Origin: Terriglobia bacterium
GTDB taxonomy: Bacteria > Acidobacteriota > Terriglobia > JAIQFV01
NCBI GenBank assembly: GCA_020072965.1
Contig: JAIQFY010000027.1
Span: 37,317 to 101,316 of the forward strand
Length of the DNA stretch: 64,000 nucleotides
Direction: 5' to 3'
How positions within the stretch are numbered: position 1 is the first letter of the stretch; the number at the start of each line of letters is the position of its first letter. Below the pieces are notes generated by a model that was given only the letters and a program-made list of their open reading frames with translations, was not told the origin of the DNA and did not search any database. A program made the position numbers and the translations under genes. Of the stretch, positions 36,320 through 45,735 are shown in pieces.

Positions 36320-37879
36320 ATGCGAAGAATCTGGGGTCTGGGTGTGCTGGCAATCCTATTGCTCTCGGGGCCGACAACGAAGGGTATTGCGCAGACGCTG
36401 GAGCGAGATTCCAAATCTGCGGGTGGTAAGGCTGTCAGTGAGACTCCGCCGGCCAAAGAGGAATCCTCCGTAACCGAACACATCCTTCGCATCGACGGCC
36501 AGGTGATTCCCTATAAGGCAACGGCGGGGACGATTTTGATCAAGGGTGCGCAGAGCGAGCCGACCGCCGCCATTTTCTACATCGCTTATTCACGCAGCGA
36601 TGTGAAAGACCTGAGCCAGCGCCCGCTCGCATTTCTATACAACGGTGGTCCGGGTTCCTCCTCGGCCTGGTGTCACATGGGCGCCTTTGGTCCCCGCCGC
36701 GTCGTGACCGTCGATGCCCAACCGACGCCGCCCGCACCCTATAGGATCGAAGACAACGCAAACTCCCCGCTCGACAAGGCGGACCTGGTGTTCATCGACC
36801 CCGTTGGCACCGGCTTCAGCCGGGCCGTTGGAAAGGCCAAAGAAAAAGACTTCTGGGGAGTTGACGAGGATGTCGAGTCGCTGTCCGAGTTCATCCGCAC
36901 TTTCGTCAACCGCAACAACCGATGGAACTCGCCGAAATTCCTGATCGGCGAGAGTTACGGAACCTTCCGGTCGGTCGCGCTGGCCAATTATTTGCAGTCC
37001 CGCGAAGGGATGTACCTCAACGGAATCGACCTGATCTCTTCGGTCCTGGACCTGGGGACTCTCTCGTTCCATCCGGGCGAGGACATGCCTTACGTTTTTT
37101 ATCTCCCCAGTTATGCCGCCACGGCCTCTTACCATAAGATTCTGAAGAACCGCCCCCAGGATTTCAGCGCATTCCTCGACCAGGCGCGCCGTTTCGCCTC
37201 AACCGAGTACGCTGACGCTTTGATGAAAGGGGCGAAGCTCAGCGCCGCGGAGAAAAGCGCTATGGCGAAGAAGCTCGCGGCCTTTACCGGCCTCAGTGAG
37301 GACTACCTTTTGAAGGCCAATCTCCGCGTCACGCTGGGCCAGTTCAGAGAAGAGCTGCAACGCAGTGGAGGCCGCACTACCGGACGCCTGGACTCACGGT
37401 TCTCAGGCCCCTCCGACGATCTGCTCGCCGAAAACGCCACCTACGATCCTCAAAGTGCCGCCGTTTCCGGGGCATTTACGGCCGCCTTCAACCACTATGT
37501 CCGGGACGAACTGAAATTCGGCGGGGACAGTCGCTATCTCCTCGGAAATCGTGATGCTGGACGGAACTGGAACTGGAAGCACGGTGAGGCCCGCACCGGC
37601 GGCTTCCCGGGCTCTCCGAATGTCATGGGAGATCTGGTACAGGCCATGGTTGCCAATACTCACCTTCAGATCCAAGTTGAAAACGGGCTCTACGATCTGG
37701 CCACTCCGTTTTTCGCCACCGAGTACACCATGGATCACCTCGGCCTGCCTGAGGGACTCCAGGGTCATATCCGCATGGATTATTACGATGCGGGCCACAT
37801 GATGTATTTGAATGAGGAGTCCCTCGCCCGCCTCAAAAAGAACATCGCTCGTTTCATTGAGAGCGCGTCGAAGCCGTAA
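36320..37879 (+). CDS. S10 serine carboxypeptidase, exported
   Basis: A 519-aa secreted serine carboxypeptidase. The signal peptide is MRRIWGLGVLAILLLSGPTTKG. Catalytic features: FLYNGGPGSSS (oxyanion and substrate site), GESYG with Ser212, an acid near YDLATPFFATEY and the histidine in YYDAGHMMY. It trims C-terminal residues from peptides outside the cytoplasm. AGGAGG stands nine bases before the ATG. Together with the adjacent S9 peptidase (divergent, 262 bases between starts) and the M16 pair, it fits a peptide-scavenging lifestyle. Confidence 0.93.
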   Translation: MRRIWGLGVLAILLLSGPTTKGIAQTLERDSKSAGGKAVSETPPAKEESSVTEHILRIDGQVIPYKATAGTILIKGAQSEPTAAIFYIAYSRSDVKDLSQRPLAFLYNGGPGSSSAWCHMGAFGPRRVVTVDAQPTPPAPYRIEDNANSPLDKADLVFIDPVGTGFSRAVGKAKEKDFWGVDEDVESLSEFIRTFVNRNNRWNSPKFLIGESYGTFRSVALANYLQSREGMYLNGIDLISSVLDLGTLSFHPGEDMPYVFYLPSYAATASYHKILKNRPQDFSAFLDQARRFASTEYADALMKGAKLSAAEKSAMAKKLAAFTGLSEDYLLKANLRVTLGQFREELQRSGGRTTGRLDSRFSGPSDDLLAENATYDPQSAAVSGAFTAAFNHYVRDELKFGGDSRYLLGNRDAGRNWNWKHGEARTGGFPGSPNVMGDLVQAMVANTHLQIQVENGLYDLATPFFATEYTMDHLGLPEGLQGHIRMDYYDAGHMMYLNEESLARLKKNIARFIESASKP

Positions 37880-37944
37880 GTGGATTGCACCGGAGTGGAC
37901 TCCCTGAGACTTCGCCGGCGCCCACACGACGCGGATCTCATGGC

Positions 37945-38034
37945 AAAGAAAATCCAAATTCCAAAGTCCAAACTCCAATCCGCCTTCGGCGGACAAATTC
38001 CAAGTTCCAATTATCAGACAAAACCGAATTCCAG
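37945..38034. repeat. A-rich CCAAATTCC repeat with embedded stem
   Basis: It occupies most of the 280-base spacer before the patatin gene. The units are AATCCAAATTCCAAAGTCC-like. The central hairpin TCCGCC-ttc-GGCGGA (37979-37993) and its flanks match those at 29964-29978 almost base for base. Confidence 0.7.
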
Positions 38035-38159
38035 TCGTCATGGGAGTACAAATCTTCTCGATTTCCAAACGGACAGCGAGCAGTATGACCAATCGAGAGA
38101 TGCAGCCTTCATCCCGCAACAGAGCAACCGCTTCAGAAAGAATAACGCAGGAGGAATTT

Positions 38160-40352
38160 GTGAAAACATGCTCAGGTCTCATCTTAATCGTGGTTCTCTT
38201 GCTGCCGGGTCCCTGCGTCCTGGCGCAATTCTCTCCTACGCGTCCTCGGCCGAAGATTGGGATCGCACTGGAAGGTGGTGGCGCCAAAGGCCTCGCCCAC
38301 ATCGGCGTGTTGGAGTGGTTTGAAGAACACCGAATTCCCATTGACTACATCGCCGGCACCAGTATGGGAGGCCTGGTCGGAGGCTTGTATGCCACCGGAA
38401 GGCGACCTGACGAGATTCGTGAACTCATCAGGGAAATCGACTGGGACAAAGTGTTGGCAGGCCGGACGCCCTATCTGGACCTCGACTTCCGCCGCAAAGA
38501 AGATCTCCGTGCCAACCCTAATGGTCTGGTTGTGGGCCTCCGCCATGGCCCGCAGCTGCCGAGTGGCTTGAATTCCGGCCACGAGGTATCCCTGATTCTG
38601 GACCGCTACGTCCTCCCCTACTCCGGAACGAACACCTTTGATGATTTGCCGATTCCCTTTCGGTGTGTAGGAACGGACCTGGTATCCGGAAAGCAAGTTG
38701 TCTTCAAAGAGGGCTCTCTTGCAGAAGCTCTGCGCTCCACGATGTCTTTGCCGGGAATCTTTTCTCCAGTCAAACAGGACGGCACCGTTTATGCCGATGG
38801 CGGCTTGTTGAACGACCTGCCGACGGATGTGGTGAAGCAGATGGGGGCAGATATCGTCATCGCCGTCCACCTCAGTTCGGCGCCTGTAAACCCAAGGGAT
38901 TTCCATTCTCTGCTGGGGGTGGCCGGACGCTCCATCGATGTGATGATAGGAGCGAATGAACTCCGGGGGATTGAACTGGCTGACATTTTGATCACCATCG
39001 AGACCGCGGGCTTTACCACACTGGACTTCAAGAAGACTGAAGAGATTATGCCCAAGGGATATACAGCGGCCCGGGGAAAGGAGAAAATTCTCTCTGAGTT
39101 CTCTGTTAGCGAGGAGGCCTGGCAACAGGTCATCGCCCGGCGCGAGGCGAAGCGGGTCAATTCCGTGGGTACACCGCAGTTCGTGGAGGTAAGAGGAACC
39201 AGCGCGATCATGGCTCGCGACATCCAGAAAGAACTATCAGGATACGTGGGCCGACCCATTGACACCGCGAAACTGGAACGCGATCTCACACGGCTAAAGG
39301 GGGTCGGCCGATTCGACCGTCTCGGTTATACAATCACGAATCACGACGGTCAACCGGGTCTTTTGATCCTCGCCGACGAAAAGGACTATGCGCCGCCCGT
39401 GTTCAAGCCGGGGTTCGAGGTCAATGGGTCCGATCCCAAGAGTGTCCAGTTTTCCATGGGTGGACGACTGACGTTTCAGGATGCGGGGGGATATCGATCG
39501 GAACTGCGCTCCGACCTTTCGTTCGGGTCTGTGTACGCGATTCGCTCAGAGTACTATCATCCCCTGACCTCATCCAGCCGTTGGTTTATTGCCCCTCGAG
39601 CCGGGGCAAGCAGCTCTTCCTTCAATATCTATTCTCGAAACACGCTTCTCGCGGAATACCGGATGAACCGGGCTGATGTGGGTGCGGATTTTGGATATGC
39701 CTTCGACCGTTTCAGTGAACTTCGTCTCGGTTACGAAGTGGGCTACCTCAATGCCAGCCGGCGGATTGGCAGTCCATTGCTGCCCTCACAAAGTGCGCGG
39801 ACGGGTGCGAGTACGCTCCGCTTCGTGATGGACCGATTGGACAGCCCGGTGATCCCGCGCCGAGGAATCGGACTCGAATGGAGGGCTCAGTGGGTCGATG
39901 CCAATCTTGGCGCCCGGTCGGGATTCCCGCTGTCGGAGGCGACCTTTCAAGCCTTTCAACCGATCAGTGATCCCGCGTCAATTTATCTACTGGCGGCCGG
40001 AGGGACCACCTTCGGACACAACCAGACGGGCCTGCCGCCCTTCTCGCTGGGCGGGCCGTCGCGGCTGGCAGCCTATGGCATCAACGAATTTCTTACGAAT
40101 CAGTATTTCTATTTCCGAGCGGGCTATCTCCACCGACTGGCCCGGCTGCCTCCCTTCCTCGGCAATGCCATTCACATTTCCGGCCTGTATGAAGTCGGGA
40201 AGGCTTATAACCTGTCGAACGTCACGGGACTGCCCAACGACGGGGCGGTTGGGCTCGTTGTCGAGACGGTCCTCGGCCCGGCCTTCGTGGGGGCCAGCGT
40301 GGGAGATAGTGCTCACCGGAAATGGTTCTTCCAGCTGGGAAAGATTTTCTGA
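38160..40352 (+). CDS. Patatin-like phospholipase with BamA-like barrel (type Vd, PlpD-like)
   Basis: A 730-aa outer-membrane-associated lipase. After a signal peptide (LILIVVLLLPGPCVLAQ) comes a patatin domain, about 33-310, with the oxyanion loop GGGAKG, nucleophile GTSMG (Ser68) and catalytic DGG (Asp213). A single POTRA-like unit follows at about 340-415 (VEVRGTSAIMARDIQKELSGYVGR). The remainder is an Omp85/BamA-type beta-barrel ending GDSAHRKWFFQLGKIF, with a C-terminal aromatic residue. This order and length match PlpD-type Vd autotransporters. GTG 38160 is preceded by AGGAGGA at about six bases; earlier in-frame codons give no signal peptide. Confidence 0.9.
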   Translation: MKTCSGLILIVVLLLPGPCVLAQFSPTRPRPKIGIALEGGGAKGLAHIGVLEWFEEHRIPIDYIAGTSMGGLVGGLYATGRRPDEIRELIREIDWDKVLAGRTPYLDLDFRRKEDLRANPNGLVVGLRHGPQLPSGLNSGHEVSLILDRYVLPYSGTNTFDDLPIPFRCVGTDLVSGKQVVFKEGSLAEALRSTMSLPGIFSPVKQDGTVYADGGLLNDLPTDVVKQMGADIVIAVHLSSAPVNPRDFHSLLGVAGRSIDVMIGANELRGIELADILITIETAGFTTLDFKKTEEIMPKGYTAARGKEKILSEFSVSEEAWQQVIARREAKRVNSVGTPQFVEVRGTSAIMARDIQKELSGYVGRPIDTAKLERDLTRLKGVGRFDRLGYTITNHDGQPGLLILADEKDYAPPVFKPGFEVNGSDPKSVQFSMGGRLTFQDAGGYRSELRSDLSFGSVYAIRSEYYHPLTSSSRWFIAPRAGASSSSFNIYSRNTLLAEYRMNRADVGADFGYAFDRFSELRLGYEVGYLNASRRIGSPLLPSQSARTGASTLRFVMDRLDSPVIPRRGIGLEWRAQWVDANLGARSGFPLSEATFQAFQPISDPASIYLLAAGGTTFGHNQTGLPPFSLGGPSRLAAYGINEFLTNQYFYFRAGYLHRLARLPPFLGNAIHISGLYEVGKAYNLSNVTGLPNDGAVGLVVETVLGPAFVGASVGDSAHRKWFFQLGKIF

Positions 40353-40863
40353 CCGGTCTGGGTGTTTGAGGCCGGGTGCCGCGGACATGCGGTTTTTGAA
40401 TGTCTGCGAACCACACCCCATCGGATTGTCTCCCCCGCTCATCACGGCCCCTTTAATTCCACCGCCTCCTTAGAGCGCCCCCGTGAGCCTTGCAGACGCA
40501 TGCATGCAAAGAACTCATGCGTGCTGCGCCCCAAGCCAATCTTTCCCACGAGGCCCATGACCGCGGACCATCCGGGTGCTGTAAACATGCGCCCGCCGCG
40601 GCGGGCATGTCTGCAAACCACGACTGACCGGATTGCTTTGCGACACCAGATTCCCCTCCTGAATTCCTATTTCTAATTTACCTCTATGAAATCCATGACG
40701 TATACTCCCTTTGACCGGACCTTTCACGGGAGAAGGCTTCGTCTCCCTCCTGAAGTTTCCATGCGGTTGTGCTGTCATTTCGTTTTCCTTTGGCCTCAAT
40801 GCGGCGTGACCCAGGGTAGCCCATCGAATTCGGGAAGACCGTGGAAAGCCTTGAGTGGCAACT
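40353..40863. other. Intergenic region with a GC palindrome, no gene recognised
   Basis: 511 bases without a supported gene. GCCCGCCGCGGCGGGC (40591-40606) is a perfect 16-base palindrome, bordered by ACATGC and ATGT, which extend the stem. GCATGCATGC-type alternation occurs near 40499-40507. The hairpin may terminate the patatin transcript, though it is about 240 bases past its stop. Confidence 0.5.
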
Positions 40864-41646
40864 ATGACTACTCCTGTCCCTCAAACAGCCCATGCCATCG
40901 AAACGAGCGGCTTGACCCGTCGCTTTGGAAATCTCTATGCCGTGGATGGTCTCGACTTGCGCGTAGAGGTGGGGAAGTTTTACGGCTTTTTAGGCCCCAA
41001 CGGCGCAGGGAAATCGACCACAATGAAGATGTTGACCGGCCTGCTCGCGCCCACCAGCGGATCAATTCGAATATTCGGCCAGCCGATGGCCGACGCCGAC
41101 AAGGCCCGGGCGGTCAAGCGCCGGATGGGGGTAGTACCCGAAGATTTTGCCCTGTTTGACAATCTGACGGCACGCGAATACCTCACTTTTATCGGGCGGA
41201 TGTATTTGTTGCCAATTCCTACCGTGCGTGAGCGCTGCCAGCAATTGCTGGAGATGATGGGTCTGGAGAACGAAGAAAAGAAACTCACCCTCGAATTCTC
41301 ACACGGCATGAAGAAGAAACTGGCCCTCGCGGCGGCGCTGATTGCGGACCCGGATCTCCTGTTTCTGGACGAGCCGTTTGAAGGAATCGATGCGGTCTCA
41401 TCTCGCGGCCTTCGGGATACTCTCAAGCGCGCGGTCGAGCGCGGCGCCACCGTCTTTCTCACCTCGCATATTCTCGAGATCGTCGAGAAACTCTGCACCG
41501 ATGTCGGCATCATCGCCAGGGGGAAGCTGGTGCATCAGGCCTCGATGGACGCGATTCGCCACAAGGGTTCGCTCGAAGATGTCTTTCTGCAAACGGTCGG
41601 GAGCGAACAGGCGGAAGCGCACAAATTGAGTTGGCTGGAAGAATGA
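40864..41646 (+). CDS. ABC transporter ATP-binding protein
   Basis: A 260-aa ATPase of an ABC-2/Ecs-type exporter. Walker A is GPNGAGKST; the Q-loop region reads GVVPEDFALFDNLTAREYL; the C-loop is the degenerate FSHGMKKKLALAAAL, common in this subgroup; Walker B is LLFLDEPFEG and the switch histidine lies in LTSHILE. The C-terminus SLEDVFLQ is usual. The start is ATG 40864 or GTG 40855, with a weak GGAA upstream. It is followed 129 bases later by a large permease, its likely partner. The substrate is unknown. Confidence 0.92.
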   Translation: MTTPVPQTAHAIETSGLTRRFGNLYAVDGLDLRVEVGKFYGFLGPNGAGKSTTMKMLTGLLAPTSGSIRIFGQPMADADKARAVKRRMGVVPEDFALFDNLTAREYLTFIGRMYLLPIPTVRERCQQLLEMMGLENEEKKLTLEFSHGMKKKLALAAALIADPDLLFLDEPFEGIDAVSSRGLRDTLKRAVERGATVFLTSHILEIVEKLCTDVGIIARGKLVHQASMDAIRHKGSLEDVFLQTVGSEQAEAHKLSWLEE

Positions 41647-41775
41647 GCTCTGGCGTTTGATCCTTTGGGATGAGACGCATTCCCCACGGGCATCCGAGGA
41701 ACATCAGCAATCGCGGATGGGATCTCCGTCCTTTACCGTCGCAGCGTGTTTCCGGCAGGGTCAGGGGCCTTGAAT

Positions 41776-43545
41776 ATGAACTGGAGTCAACTGAAAACTG
41801 TCCTGTGGTTGCGCTGGCGCTTGATGCGTAACCAATTCTCCCGGCGCGGAAAAATGAACGCCGTCCTGACCGTCGTCCTCGCCGTTTTTGGATTGATTGC
41901 TTCAGTAGGCGGTTTCTTTGGTGGAGTGATTGTCGGGGCGTGGCCGCTTCGAAGAGCCTCTCCCCTCATCCTGATGCTACTGTGGGACTTCATAATCGGC
42001 ATGTTCCTCCTCTTCTGGAGTCTCGGAATCGTTCGCGAAATCCAGCGTGCGGAATCGCTCGACATCAGGAAGTTGTTGCATTTGCCGGTTTCTCTTCGGC
42101 AAATATTCCTGGTGAACTACATTGCCTCCCATTTTACATTTGACATTGTCTTGTTCGTGCCGGGGATGATCGGGCTCAGCTTGGGGTTGCTGTGGAGCAA
42201 GGGAGGGTCGATGATCTGGTTAATTCCTCTCGTTTTCACTTTCCTCTTCATGATGACAGCGTGGGCGTATTGTCTCCGGGGCTGGTTAGTCGCCCTCATG
42301 ACCAACCCGCGCCGTCGTCGCGCCCTCATTGTGGGAGCGACGGCAGCCTTCATCCTTCTCGCCCAATTGCCCAACCTGTACAATATTCTGTCCCACCCGG
42401 GGCGGCAGAGAACACTTGAGAACCGTTCCGCCTCGGGACGCCGCCTCAAGACACCGCGGAGAGATCTTGAGGTACGATTAGCTCTGTCGCCCGCCTTCAT
42501 TTCCGCTCACAATTATGTTCCGCCGTTGTGGGTGGGCGGGGGCGCTCTGGCCCTGGCTTCCGGACGCACGTGGCCAGCATTGGGAGGTTCATTGGCAGCC
42601 TTCTTGATTGGTTCTTGGGGCCTGGTGCGTGCCTACCGCTCCACCCGACGCTTTTATTTTGGGGACCAAACTAGTGACAGACTTCAGACTCGAGAAACCG
42701 CGCCCCCTGCCAGAACCACTCTGGCGCCCCCCTTGCACGGTACGGTGAATACTTTTCTGGAAAGAGATCTGCCCTATGTTCCCCGGGAGACTGCCCCCTT
42801 GTGGCTCGCCTTTTTCAGAGGCCTGACACGTGCTCCTGAGGTGAAGATGTCGTTGGCGACGAATTTGATTATGATCGTCGTTTTCTCGGCCCTTTTCCTC
42901 TCAAAAACCTGGGCGGTTCCCGAAGAGAAACTGAAGCCCTTTGTGGCCAGCGCCGCAGTGGCGCTATCGTCTTTTGGATTGATTCAACTCATGTTCAATC
43001 AGTTCGGTTTTGATCGGAACGGATTTCGCACGCTCGTGCTGCTGCCGACTCAACGCAGACACTTCCTGCTCGCTAAGAACCTCACTCTCTTCCCCATCGC
43101 ATTTGGATTGGGGCTGATCTTTCTGGGGGTTCTCACTCTGCTTCTGCACATTGGGGTCCTAACGCTTGCGGCAAGCTGTCTCCAATTGCTTGGAGCTTTC
43201 CTGTTGTTGAGTATCTTAGGAAACTTCGCCTCGATCATGGTCCCGTACCGCATCGCTGCCGGGTCGTTAAAACCCACCAAGGTTTCAGCAAAGACCTCCT
43301 TCTTCATTTTCCTCTCACAAATGTTTTCTCCCATAGCTCTCATTCCAATTCTAATCTCCCCCGGTTTGGGGTTTCTGCTTGACTACTTGGGGTGGCTATC
43401 TGCGGGCCTTGTGAACCTGCTCACGTCACTGATCTTGACAATCCTCCTGATGTACCTCTACTGGATCAGCCTGGATCGCCTTGGCTGGTTGCTCCAATGG
43501 CGAGAAAAGGAAATTCTGGAGGCCGTCATCACAGAGGTGGAGTAG
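41776..43545 (+). CDS. ABC exporter permease, multi-spanning
   Basis: A 589-aa membrane protein with about a dozen hydrophobic segments in two blocks (about 30-210 and 380-580), separated by a soluble loop. The N-terminal LKTVLWLRWRLMRNQFSRRGK is typical of ABC-2-like permeases of the large two-block type. AGGGG precedes ATG 41776 by about eight bases. It follows the ATPase gene and presumably forms one exporter with it. No motif reveals the substrate. Confidence 0.83.
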   Translation: MNWSQLKTVLWLRWRLMRNQFSRRGKMNAVLTVVLAVFGLIASVGGFFGGVIVGAWPLRRASPLILMLLWDFIIGMFLLFWSLGIVREIQRAESLDIRKLLHLPVSLRQIFLVNYIASHFTFDIVLFVPGMIGLSLGLLWSKGGSMIWLIPLVFTFLFMMTAWAYCLRGWLVALMTNPRRRRALIVGATAAFILLAQLPNLYNILSHPGRQRTLENRSASGRRLKTPRRDLEVRLALSPAFISAHNYVPPLWVGGGALALASGRTWPALGGSLAAFLIGSWGLVRAYRSTRRFYFGDQTSDRLQTRETAPPARTTLAPPLHGTVNTFLERDLPYVPRETAPLWLAFFRGLTRAPEVKMSLATNLIMIVVFSALFLSKTWAVPEEKLKPFVASAAVALSSFGLIQLMFNQFGFDRNGFRTLVLLPTQRRHFLLAKNLTLFPIAFGLGLIFLGVLTLLLHIGVLTLAASCLQLLGAFLLLSILGNFASIMVPYRIAAGSLKPTKVSAKTSFFIFLSQMFSPIALIPILISPGLGFLLDYLGWLSAGLVNLLTSLILTILLMYLYWISLDRLGWLLQWREKEILEAVITEVE

Positions 43546-43615
43546 GCCCCCCGAGACGAATGGTGATTCTCATTTTCCCCGCCCTGAATTCGGTCCCGCT
43601 TTCACTGGTGATGAA

Positions 43616-44338
43616 ATGAACGCTTACCGGAACGACCTTTCTTACATTCACGATGTCGGCTTCGGCGGTTTCGCGAATCGCGCTGCGAAGGGATTGCTGA
43701 AACTCCTGCGCCAGGCGGGGATAACGAAGGGGGTCGTCGTGGACCTCGGCTGCGGGAGTGGAATATGGGCACAAAAGCTCTCCGGTGCGGGTTACGAGGT
43801 GTGGGGAATCGACCTCTCGCCTGCCATGATCAGGCTCGCAAGGAAGCGAGTTCCCAGCGTGAAATTTCTAACCGGATCGTATCTGAAAGTCGCTTTGCCG
43901 CCTTGCGATGCCGTCACGGCACTGGGCGAATGTTTTAACTATCGGTTTGACAAGAGGAACAACCTCCGTGAACTTTCCCGGCTGTTCCGTCGCGTATACA
44001 GAGCCCTGAGGCCGGGCGGGCTATTTCTCTTCGACATGGCCGGGCCCGGGAGAGGGAATGTCCCGCACTTAAGATACTGGGAGGGGAATGGCTGGGCCAT
44101 CCTTGTCGATGTCGTGGAAGACCAAAGAAAAAGACAGTTGACGCGCCAGATCATGACATTTCGAAAGAGGGGAAAACTCTACCGTCGCGATCACGAAACC
44201 CACAGCCTGCATTTATTTGAACGAACCGAAATCACGAAACAACTTCGCCAGGCAGGGTTTTCGGTTCACCTCCTGCACGGCTACGGAAAACTACCCCTCC
44301 CCAAGAGTTGCACTGGCTTTATGGCGCGAAAACCATAG
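43616..44338 (+). CDS. SAM-dependent class I methyltransferase
   Basis: A 240-aa methyltransferase. Motif I GVVVDLGCGSGIWAQKL, followed by GYEVWGIDLSPAMIRLARKR and LRPGGLFLFDMAGPG, defines a class I SAM fold. The start is ATG 43616, where the N-terminal YRNDLSYIHDVGFGGFANRAA begins; a longer in-frame extension overlaps the permease gene in another frame and is not supported. Its substrate is unknown. It lies 70 bases after the ABC permease and may share its transcript. Confidence 0.87.
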   Translation: MNAYRNDLSYIHDVGFGGFANRAAKGLLKLLRQAGITKGVVVDLGCGSGIWAQKLSGAGYEVWGIDLSPAMIRLARKRVPSVKFLTGSYLKVALPPCDAVTALGECFNYRFDKRNNLRELSRLFRRVYRALRPGGLFLFDMAGPGRGNVPHLRYWEGNGWAILVDVVEDQRKRQLTRQIMTFRKRGKLYRRDHETHSLHLFERTEITKQLRQAGFSVHLLHGYGKLPLPKSCTGFMARKP

Positions 44339-44751
44339 GGCAGGCGTGTCCAGCATGAAGCCTGGTTTGGCATCGAGCGGTTGAGGGGGGGGTTGAAGGC
44401 TCCACATTAATCCAAGCCATGAAGTCTTCCCCGAAATCTCATCCTCTTTTTTTGTGAACTTCCTTCTCATTTTCTCCTACAGGTCAACCTGACGTCTGCC
44501 GATAAGATCATACGAGGGTGGCGCCGGCCACGGACGAGGAATTTGCCGATCCTGCGTTTCGTTCCGTGCCAAGCAATCCATCGCCGATTCTAGAATGAGT
44601 ACGGCGAGAGTTGAGCAAGAGCGCCGTATTCCGGATCGGAAGAGGACAGTCACCTGACCTGATGGATGGAGTCCATTCTGCACGTACCTTCCAGCCATTC
44701 CGTTCCCTTCATCAGACCGGCCGGGATCCACCTTGAAAGGAAATCAATCCA
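44339..44751. other. Intergenic region, no gene recognised
   Basis: 413 bases. Short frames on both strands show no recognisable features. An AAAGGA at about 44736 serves the next gene. Confidence 0.45.
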
Positions 44752-45336
44752 ATGTTCAGAAGGTCATTATTCCTACTTCTCATCTTCCTCGCTGGCACTT
44801 TGAGCTGCCTTGGCCAGAACACCGTGACCCGGTATGTCGAACCTGAGGGGGGTTTTTCATTTAGCGTCCCCTCGGATTGGACCGTCGAAGAGGTCCCCGG
44901 GCAGAAATATCGGATGGTCTTTGCACCGGCGGTCGATGGTTTCGCACCCAACATCAATGTCGCAGACGAACCTGCCCTGGGTTCCGTTGAAAGCTTCGTC
45001 GCCGCAAGACTCAGGGGGCTTCCCAAGCTGTTTGAGGGTGCCAATGGCATGGAGTCCAAGACTCCGAATCAATCCGACTTCATCACCAAGTTTGGGCAGA
45101 GGGGAATCCGTGTAATCACTCAAATGGAATTCCACGGCAGAGTGCTCAGACAGGCGGAGTATTTCTTTCAGGGCAGAGAAGGCAAGGTGATTGTGCTCAC
45201 TTGCACCGTTCCCACTCACGGGGGCGAAGCCTTTGACCGAATGTTTGATGAGAGCATGAAGACGTTCAGTTCAGAAACCAGCGCTCCCCGATTCCCCGCC
45301 GCCTTATTCGGCGAAGGTGACCCCGTAGTGGGTTAG
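44752..45336 (+). CDS. Exported PsbP/DcrB-like protein
   Basis: A 194-aa protein with a signal peptide (SLFLLLIFLAGTLSCLGQ). The mature part starts YVEPEGGFSFSVPSDWTVEE, the common opening of PsbP/DcrB-like domains. It continues with a mixed alpha/beta pattern (VITQMEFHGRVLRQAEYFF, KVIVLTCTVP..GGEAFDRMFDESMKTF). It is probably periplasmic or a lipoprotein; the Cys context LSC is not a textbook lipobox. The function is unknown. Confidence 0.7.
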   Translation: MFRRSLFLLLIFLAGTLSCLGQNTVTRYVEPEGGFSFSVPSDWTVEEVPGQKYRMVFAPAVDGFAPNINVADEPALGSVESFVAARLRGLPKLFEGANGMESKTPNQSDFITKFGQRGIRVITQMEFHGRVLRQAEYFFQGREGKVIVLTCTVPTHGGEAFDRMFDESMKTFSSETSAPRFPAALFGEGDPVVG

Positions 45337-45735
45337 GCCAGGGTGAAGGCTCAGCGGTTGATTTGATCGAAATGGATTGATTCGCGATTTCCTTCCACAC
45401 GGCCCTCCTGGCAGAGAAGACCCGGAGGCAACGAGAGAGCTTCCCCCAGTCCTTATTGATTTGCACGAGGAGGACGCTGGAGCCCGGGGCTTACGCCCCG
45501 GGCCGGCTCGTGTCCACCGATTCGCCTCGCGGTCCTTCCAGATTCCCATCCACCGATCTCCTCCCGGAACCAAATAAAACAAAGAAACCGGCAACACCTC
45601 CGAGCTTGGGTCGTCAAAGGAGGAACTTTCGTCGGAAGAGTTCGTCTCTCCGCGTATCCTGCAAAACGAAGCCACTCATCATTCCTCCGTTTATTGACAG
45701 AGGAAGTCTCATTCTCCGTGCTTCACTCATCCGGT
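45337..45735. other. Intergenic region with a GC hairpin, no gene recognised
   Basis: About 400 bases between convergent genes. A 9-base perfect stem, GCCCGGGGC (45482-45490) and GCCCCGGGC (45495-45503), has a TTAC loop. It may be a terminator or a dispersed hairpin. No coding frame here is convincing. Confidence 0.55.

Noticed and set aside
40864..41646. Inactive ABC ATPase because of the degenerate C-loop (FSHGM)
   Set aside because: This variant is common in Ecs-type ATPases, and Walker A, Walker B and the switch histidine are intact.
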